A stretch of DNA of 37,553 bases from a bacterium (GTDB lineage: Bacteria; Zhuqueibacterota; Zhuqueibacteria; Residuimicrobiales; Residuimicrobiaceae). A program made the position numbers and the translations under genes. This document shows, in pieces, positions 34,038-37,553 of this stretch (positions within the stretch are counted from its first letter, which is position 1; every line of letters begins with the position of its first letter). The notes beneath the pieces were generated by a model, which saw only the letters and a list, made by a program, of their open reading frames with translations, was not told the origin of the DNA and did no database searches. The stretch spans positions 1 to 37,553 of the forward strand of contig JAKPUX010000352.1 of assembly GCA_029554865.1 (NCBI GenBank), read 5' to 3'.

Positions 34038-35390
34038 ATGTATCAGAATCATCATGAAGTATGGGACAAGGTGTTGGCCATTCTTAAAGACGAGGTCCAT
34101 CCCAATACCTTGCTCACCTGGTTCAAGCCGATTCAGCCCATCAAGCTGGACGACAAGGCCTTAACCATTCAGGTTCCCAACCAGTTCTCTTATGAATGGA
34201 TCGAGCAGCAGTATGGGGCGATGATGAGTCGCGCCCTCTCCCAGGTGATGGGCAACGGCTTCAAGCTGGCCTATTCCATCCGCATGGAGGCGCCCCTGCC
34301 CGCGGATCTGATTCCGCCGACGCCGACGAAATCCCCCCTCCCTGTCGCCAGCACGCATGCGGACAATCTGAATGTCCGCTACTGCTTCGACAGCTACGTC
34401 GAGGGCGAATGCAACAAGTTTGCCAAGGCGGCTGCCCTGGCGGTGGCCAAATCACCCGGCACAACCACCTTCAATCCTCTCGTCGTTTATGGCGGTGTGG
34501 GTTTGGGCAAAACCCACCTTATTCAGGCGATTGGTAATTACGCCAAGGAGCATAACCAATCCATCCGCGTTCTCTATGTCGACAGTGAGCGCTTCACCGC
34601 CGATTTCATCAATTCGATCCAGAAAAACAAGACCACGGAATTCAGCGGCCTCTACCGCAATGTTGATATTCTCATGATCGATGATATCCAGTTCTTTGGC
34701 AACAAGGAACGTACACAGGACGAGTTTTTTCACACCTTTAATGCCCTGCACCAGAAGGGCAAGCAGATCATCCTCTCCTCCGACCGTCCGCCCAAGGAAC
34801 TTCAGGGCATGGAGGAGCGCTTGAAATCCCGTTTTCAATGGGGACTGGTGGTGGACATTCAGGCCCCCGATCTTGAGACCCGGCAGGCCATCCTGCAGAA
34901 AAAGGCAGAAGAGAGTTCCATCGATCTTCCCCCTGAAATTTTCCATTTTATCGCCACCCACATCACCTCCAATATCCGCGAACTGGAGGGGGCGATGATT
35001 CGTCTGCTGGCTTTTGCCTCGCTCAACGGCATTGATATCACCCTGGAAGTTGCGAAAAAAGTGCTGCGCGATGTCTGCATCAGTAAAACCAAGGCCATCA
35101 GTATCGAATACATTCAAAAAGTGACGGCTCAGCACTTTTCCTTTCCCGACGATCTCCTGCGCTCCAAAACCCGCAAAAAGGAGATTGCCCAGGCCCGGCA
35201 GATCTGCATGTATCTGTGCAAATCTCTCACCGACAGCTCGCTCAAGACCATCGGCCTCCATTTTGGTGGACGGGACCACTCTACCGTCATCCACGCCATC
35301 AACTGCACAGAGGAGCTGATGGAAACGGATGGCAAGTACAGGGAAAACGTTGAGGCGATCAAAAACCAAATCGAAATTTCCCAGCTTTGA
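34038..35390 (+). CDS. dnaA: Chromosomal replication initiator DnaA
   Basis: A 450-residue initiator. Domain I (residues 1-85) starts MYQNHHEVWDKVLAILKDEV. A short linker (domain II, about 88-112) follows. The AAA+ core has Walker A GGVGLGKTHLIQAIGNYA near 155, Walker B ILMIDDIQFFGNKERTQDEF, and an arginine-finger region after SSDRPPKEL. Domain IV ends with the DNA-binding signature FGGRDHSTVIHAINC. It binds DnaA boxes and melts the origin. I choose the ATG at 34038, five bases after AGGAG; a TTG 33 bases earlier is less likely. DnaA boxes flank the gene on both sides, so it is probably autoregulated. Confidence 0.98.
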   Translation: MYQNHHEVWDKVLAILKDEVHPNTLLTWFKPIQPIKLDDKALTIQVPNQFSYEWIEQQYGAMMSRALSQVMGNGFKLAYSIRMEAPLPADLIPPTPTKSPLPVASTHADNLNVRYCFDSYVEGECNKFAKAAALAVAKSPGTTTFNPLVVYGGVGLGKTHLIQAIGNYAKEHNQSIRVLYVDSERFTADFINSIQKNKTTEFSGLYRNVDILMIDDIQFFGNKERTQDEFFHTFNALHQKGKQIILSSDRPPKELQGMEERLKSRFQWGLVVDIQAPDLETRQAILQKKAEESSIDLPPEIFHFIATHITSNIRELEGAMIRLLAFASLNGIDITLEVAKKVLRDVCISKTKAISIEYIQKVTAQHFSFPDDLLRSKTRKKEIAQARQICMYLCKSLTDSSLKTIGLHFGGRDHSTVIHAINCTEELMETDGKYRENVEAIKNQIEISQL

Positions 35391-35723
35391 GAAGTGTGGA
35401 CAAGTTGTTAAACTGCTGTGGACAAGCCTTCGAAAATTGTGGACAAACCCCTCTCTTTCCACAGCCATTCTTTTCCTCTTGCTGAATAGTGGACAAATGG
35501 CCATTTATAAGCCTTCTGTCCACACGCCGGTGTGCATAACCCGGCTGTTTTGCAGAAACACGTTAATTCATATTTTCAAGCACAAGAGGAGATTCTCGCT
35601 CGCTGTCAAAGGGCCCTTATCCACTTATCCACGCTGCCTACTACTACAATTATCTTGATATATATTTTTTTATTATATAACTTTAGTGATAAAACGCGCC
35701 AACTTTTTTGTGAGGAGGAACCC
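35391..35723. other. oriC: Origin region, downstream part (dnaA-dnaN gap)
   Basis: A 333-base gap without genes. Variant boxes TGTGGACAA repeat at 35395-35403, 35417-35425 and 35438-35446, with AGTGGACAA at 35488-35496 and CTGTCCACA at 35516-35524. A TTATGCACA box is at 35531-35539 on the minus strand. Two tandem boxes, TTATCCACT (35617-35625) and TTATCCACG (35625-35633), end the array next to the AT-rich unwinding element. The dnaN Shine-Dalgarno GAGGAGG is at 35712-35718. Confidence 0.88.
35617..35694 (+). other. Probable DNA unwinding element with DnaA-trio motif
   Basis: Tandem DnaA boxes (TTATCCACTTATCCACG) are followed by CTGC, three CTA triplets at 35638-35646, and about 45 bases of almost pure AT. 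This is the order of the basal unwinding system known from Bacillus subtilis: boxes, GC-rich spacer, trios (3'-GAT-5' on the opposite strand), then the melted region. After the third CTA the triplets become irregular (CAA, TTA). Confidence 0.78.
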
Positions 35724-36884
35724 ATGAATTTCACCGTTTCCCAAAAAGAGTTTTTTGATGCATTACAAAAAGTGATTGGTGTTGTGCCTCCCAAAACCAC
35801 TATATCAATTCTGACCTGCATCCTGCTCGATCTGCGCAGCGGCAAGCTCTCCCTGACCGGAACCGATCTGGAAATTTCGATCACTACCACCCTGGATGTG
35901 AACAGTTCTGAGGAGGGTTCGGTAGCCATCCCGGCCAAGATTCTTGTCGAAATTGTGCGCGAGCTGCCGGACGTTCCCCTGAATATCTTTTCAGATGCGG
36001 ACAACAAGGTGACCATCAAGACGGAGAAGGGCGAGTACAAACTCTCCACTCAGCCCAAGGAGGATTTTCCCCAGATCAGCGTTGAGGAGGGTGAACTCTC
36101 CTTTCAGATGGATTCCGGGCTGCTTGGACGCATGGCGGAACAAACCATGTTCGCTGTCTCGGCCGATGAACTGCGCCCCGCACTGACGGGCATCAATATG
36201 GAACTGCTCCCCGGCGAGATCCGTTTTGTCGCCACCGACGGTCATCGCCTCGCCAAAATCACCGTCAGCAACGGCATGATCGCCGACGATGTGCGCCGCA
36301 ACCTGATCATCCCGACCAAAACCCTCCATCTTCTGCTGCGCAATTTCGAGGACGATGCCAATGTAGGCCTCCAGATTGGCGAGGATCACATTGTTTTCAC
36401 CCTCGACCGGGCGGTGGTCTATTCAAAACTCATCAGCGGAACCTACCCCAATTATGAGCGCGTCCTTCCCAAGGATAACGAATTGAGGCTGCAGATCAAC
36501 CGCGAGTTGCTGATCTCCTCCCTGCGTCGCGTCTCCATCTTTTCCAGTTCCCTGACTCATCAGGTACGTCTCATGGTCGCGGCCGAAGAAGTGACGGTCC
36601 GCTCCGAGGATATAGAATTTGGTGCGGAGGCCAAAGAGGTCATTCCCGCCTCTTTCAATGGTGAATGGCTGCAGATCGGCTATAACAGCAACTATCTGAT
36701 GGATGTGCTCCGTCATCTCGATGGGGAAGAGGTCGTTTTTGAACTCAAGGATGCCACCAGCGCAGCGATCCTCAAACCGGTCGAAAGGCGTGAGGGCGAG
36801 GAGGTGCTGATGCTGCTGATGCCCATCCGCATCAACGAAGCGAGCCAGGCACCGGCCTCCGAATCTTCCTACAGCGCCGAGTAA
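35724..36884 (+). CDS. dnaN: DNA polymerase III beta sliding clamp
   Basis: A 386-residue clamp with three repeated domains. Landmarks are LLDLRSGKLSLTGTDLEISI near 35-55, FVATDGHRLAKITV in domain 2, SGTYPNYERVLP near 235, and the C-terminal LMPIRI in the position where the family has MPMR(L), which closes the client-binding pocket. A Ser/Ala-rich tail of about 16 residues follows, slightly longer than usual. GAGGAGG lies five bases before the ATG at 35724. It clamps polymerase and other clients to DNA. It follows dnaA across the unwinding region and precedes recF by 14 bases, the conserved dnaA-dnaN-recF order. Confidence 0.98.
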   Translation: MNFTVSQKEFFDALQKVIGVVPPKTTISILTCILLDLRSGKLSLTGTDLEISITTTLDVNSSEEGSVAIPAKILVEIVRELPDVPLNIFSDADNKVTIKTEKGEYKLSTQPKEDFPQISVEEGELSFQMDSGLLGRMAEQTMFAVSADELRPALTGINMELLPGEIRFVATDGHRLAKITVSNGMIADDVRRNLIIPTKTLHLLLRNFEDDANVGLQIGEDHIVFTLDRAVVYSKLISGTYPNYERVLPKDNELRLQINRELLISSLRRVSIFSSSLTHQVRLMVAAEEVTVRSEDIEFGAEAKEVIPASFNGEWLQIGYNSNYLMDVLRHLDGEEVVFELKDATSAAILKPVERREGEEVLMLLMPIRINEASQAPASESSYSAE

Positions 36885-36898
36885 CCTCCGGACCGGCT

Positions 36899-37553
36899 AT
36901 GTATCTGAGCAGTTTGGCGATTGACTCTTTTCGAAATCTGGATACACAGCGTCTCGATTTTTATGCCAGGAAAAACTATCTCTTCGGCGAAAATGCACAG
37001 GGCAAGACCAATCTACTCGAAGCCATCTATCTACTCTGCCTGTGTAAATCATTCCGCACCAGCAGCGATGCAGAACTGATTCCCCTGGGGAAAGATTGTT
37101 TCAGCCTCACCGGGAGGTTTGCGGACCATAACGGGATCGAGCACGAGATTGTTTTGCGATATCAGGCTTCATCAGGCAAACAGGTTTTCCTTGATGGCAA
37201 GCCGGTATATCAGCTCTCCAGCCTGGTGGGGCAGTTTCCTGTCGTGGTTCTGTCGGCTGCCGATTATGACATCACCCATGGTTCCCCGCAGCAGCGCCGG
37301 CGCTTTTTCAATATTCTGGCGTCCCAGTGCTCCGCCCGATTTCTGAATGATCTCAAAGAGTATGAAAAGATAATCAAACAGCGCAACCGGATATTCTGGC
37401 TTATCCAGAACGGCCGCATCAAGGGTGGGGAAGAGCTGGAAGTGTGGAATGAACAGTTGATCATCAAGGGCTGTGCGCTGATGGAGTTCCGCAGCAAGCT
37501 GATCTCCGAAATGGCTGCGGTCCTGGCGCACCATTATCAGAGCATCTCGGGGG
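36899..37553 (+). CDS. recF: DNA replication and repair protein RecF, N-terminal part
   Basis: The first 218 residues; the gene runs off the right edge. It starts MYLSSLAIDSFRNLDTQRL, the usual RecF opening, with Walker A FGENAQGKTNLLEAIYLL near 33-50, KSFRTSSDAELI, and AADYDITHGSPQQRRRFFN (the RecF form of the D-loop region, usually P..RR.FLD). RecF is an SMC-like ATPase that loads RecA at gaps with RecO and RecR. There is no strong Shine-Dalgarno before the ATG at 36899, and only 14 bases separate it from dnaN, so coupled translation is likely. The Asp usual after RRFL is Asn here (RRRFFN). Confidence 0.95.
   Translation, partial: MYLSSLAIDSFRNLDTQRLDFYARKNYLFGENAQGKTNLLEAIYLLCLCKSFRTSSDAELIPLGKDCFSLTGRFADHNGIEHEIVLRYQASSGKQVFLDGKPVYQLSSLVGQFPVVVLSAADYDITHGSPQQRRRFFNILASQCSARFLNDLKEYEKIIKQRNRIFWLIQNGRIKGGEELEVWNEQLIIKGCALMEFRSKLISEMAAVLAHHYQSISG

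Noticed and set aside
34452-35504. Minus-strand open frame of 350 codons opposite dnaA
   Set aside because: Shadow of dnaA; it extends into the DnaA-box region and has no family similarity.
1-37553. tRNA, rRNA, CRISPR arrays, insertion sequences, prophage genes
   Set aside because: No gap is large enough or has the needed structure, no regular spaced repeats occur, and no transposase or integrase motif was seen.

Overview
The window is a chromosomal replication-origin region from a Gram-negative bacterium of moderately high GC content. At its right end it carries rpmH-rnpA-yidD-yidC-mnmE-mnmG-rsmG reading left and dnaA-dnaN-recF reading right, with DnaA boxes on both sides of dnaA. A long YidC with a large periplasmic domain, a SurA-type chaperone plus a second parvulin, secreted TPR proteins and PilM/PilN/PilO-like genes all imply an outer membrane. 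DUF4159, a DUF4175-like coiled-coil protein and the overall gene set suggest the FCB superphylum or a nearby candidate phylum (KSB1- or Calditrichaeota-like). That placement is inference from gene content, not a phylogeny.

Layout. Every gene left of about 33.54 kb is on the minus strand and dnaA, dnaN and recF are on the plus strand, so all genes are transcribed away from the origin, in the direction of fork movement. Reading leftwards from oriC: (1) rpmH-rnpA-yidD-yidC, ended by a clear intrinsic terminator; (2) mnmE-mnmG-rsmG-murQ-mfd-parvulin-surA, ended by another intrinsic terminator, with two parS-like palindromes, one between mnmE and mnmG and one inside the 3' end of mnmG; (3) an envelope cluster of DUF4159 protein, DUF4175-like coiled-coil membrane protein, secreted TPR protein and secreted amidotransferase-like protein, then a methyltransferase and ftsE-ftsX; (4) hrcA-grpE-dnaJ (no dnaK), comEA-like, PilM-like, a fused PilN/PilO-like protein, rsmD-coaD-pta, an aminotransferase, an FmdB zinc ribbon and a TPR protein; (5) a roughly 320-base gap with a promoter candidate, and the 5' end of a secreted protein cut by the window edge.

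Origin. DnaA boxes lie in two clusters: rpmH-dnaA (33771-33954) and dnaA-dnaN (35395-35633). The second ends in two tandem boxes, a short GC-rich spacer, three CTA triplets and a long AT stretch, the layout described for the Bacillus subtilis basal unwinding system. With parS sites 4-6 kb away, the region looks like a complete replication and segregation hub, although parA and parB are not in the window.

The less ordinary parts are the compact PilM + PilNO module beside comEA, the four-gene envelope cluster of unknown function, and a strong terminator placed 12 bases before the mnmE start codon. No tRNA, rRNA, CRISPR array, insertion sequence or prophage was seen.
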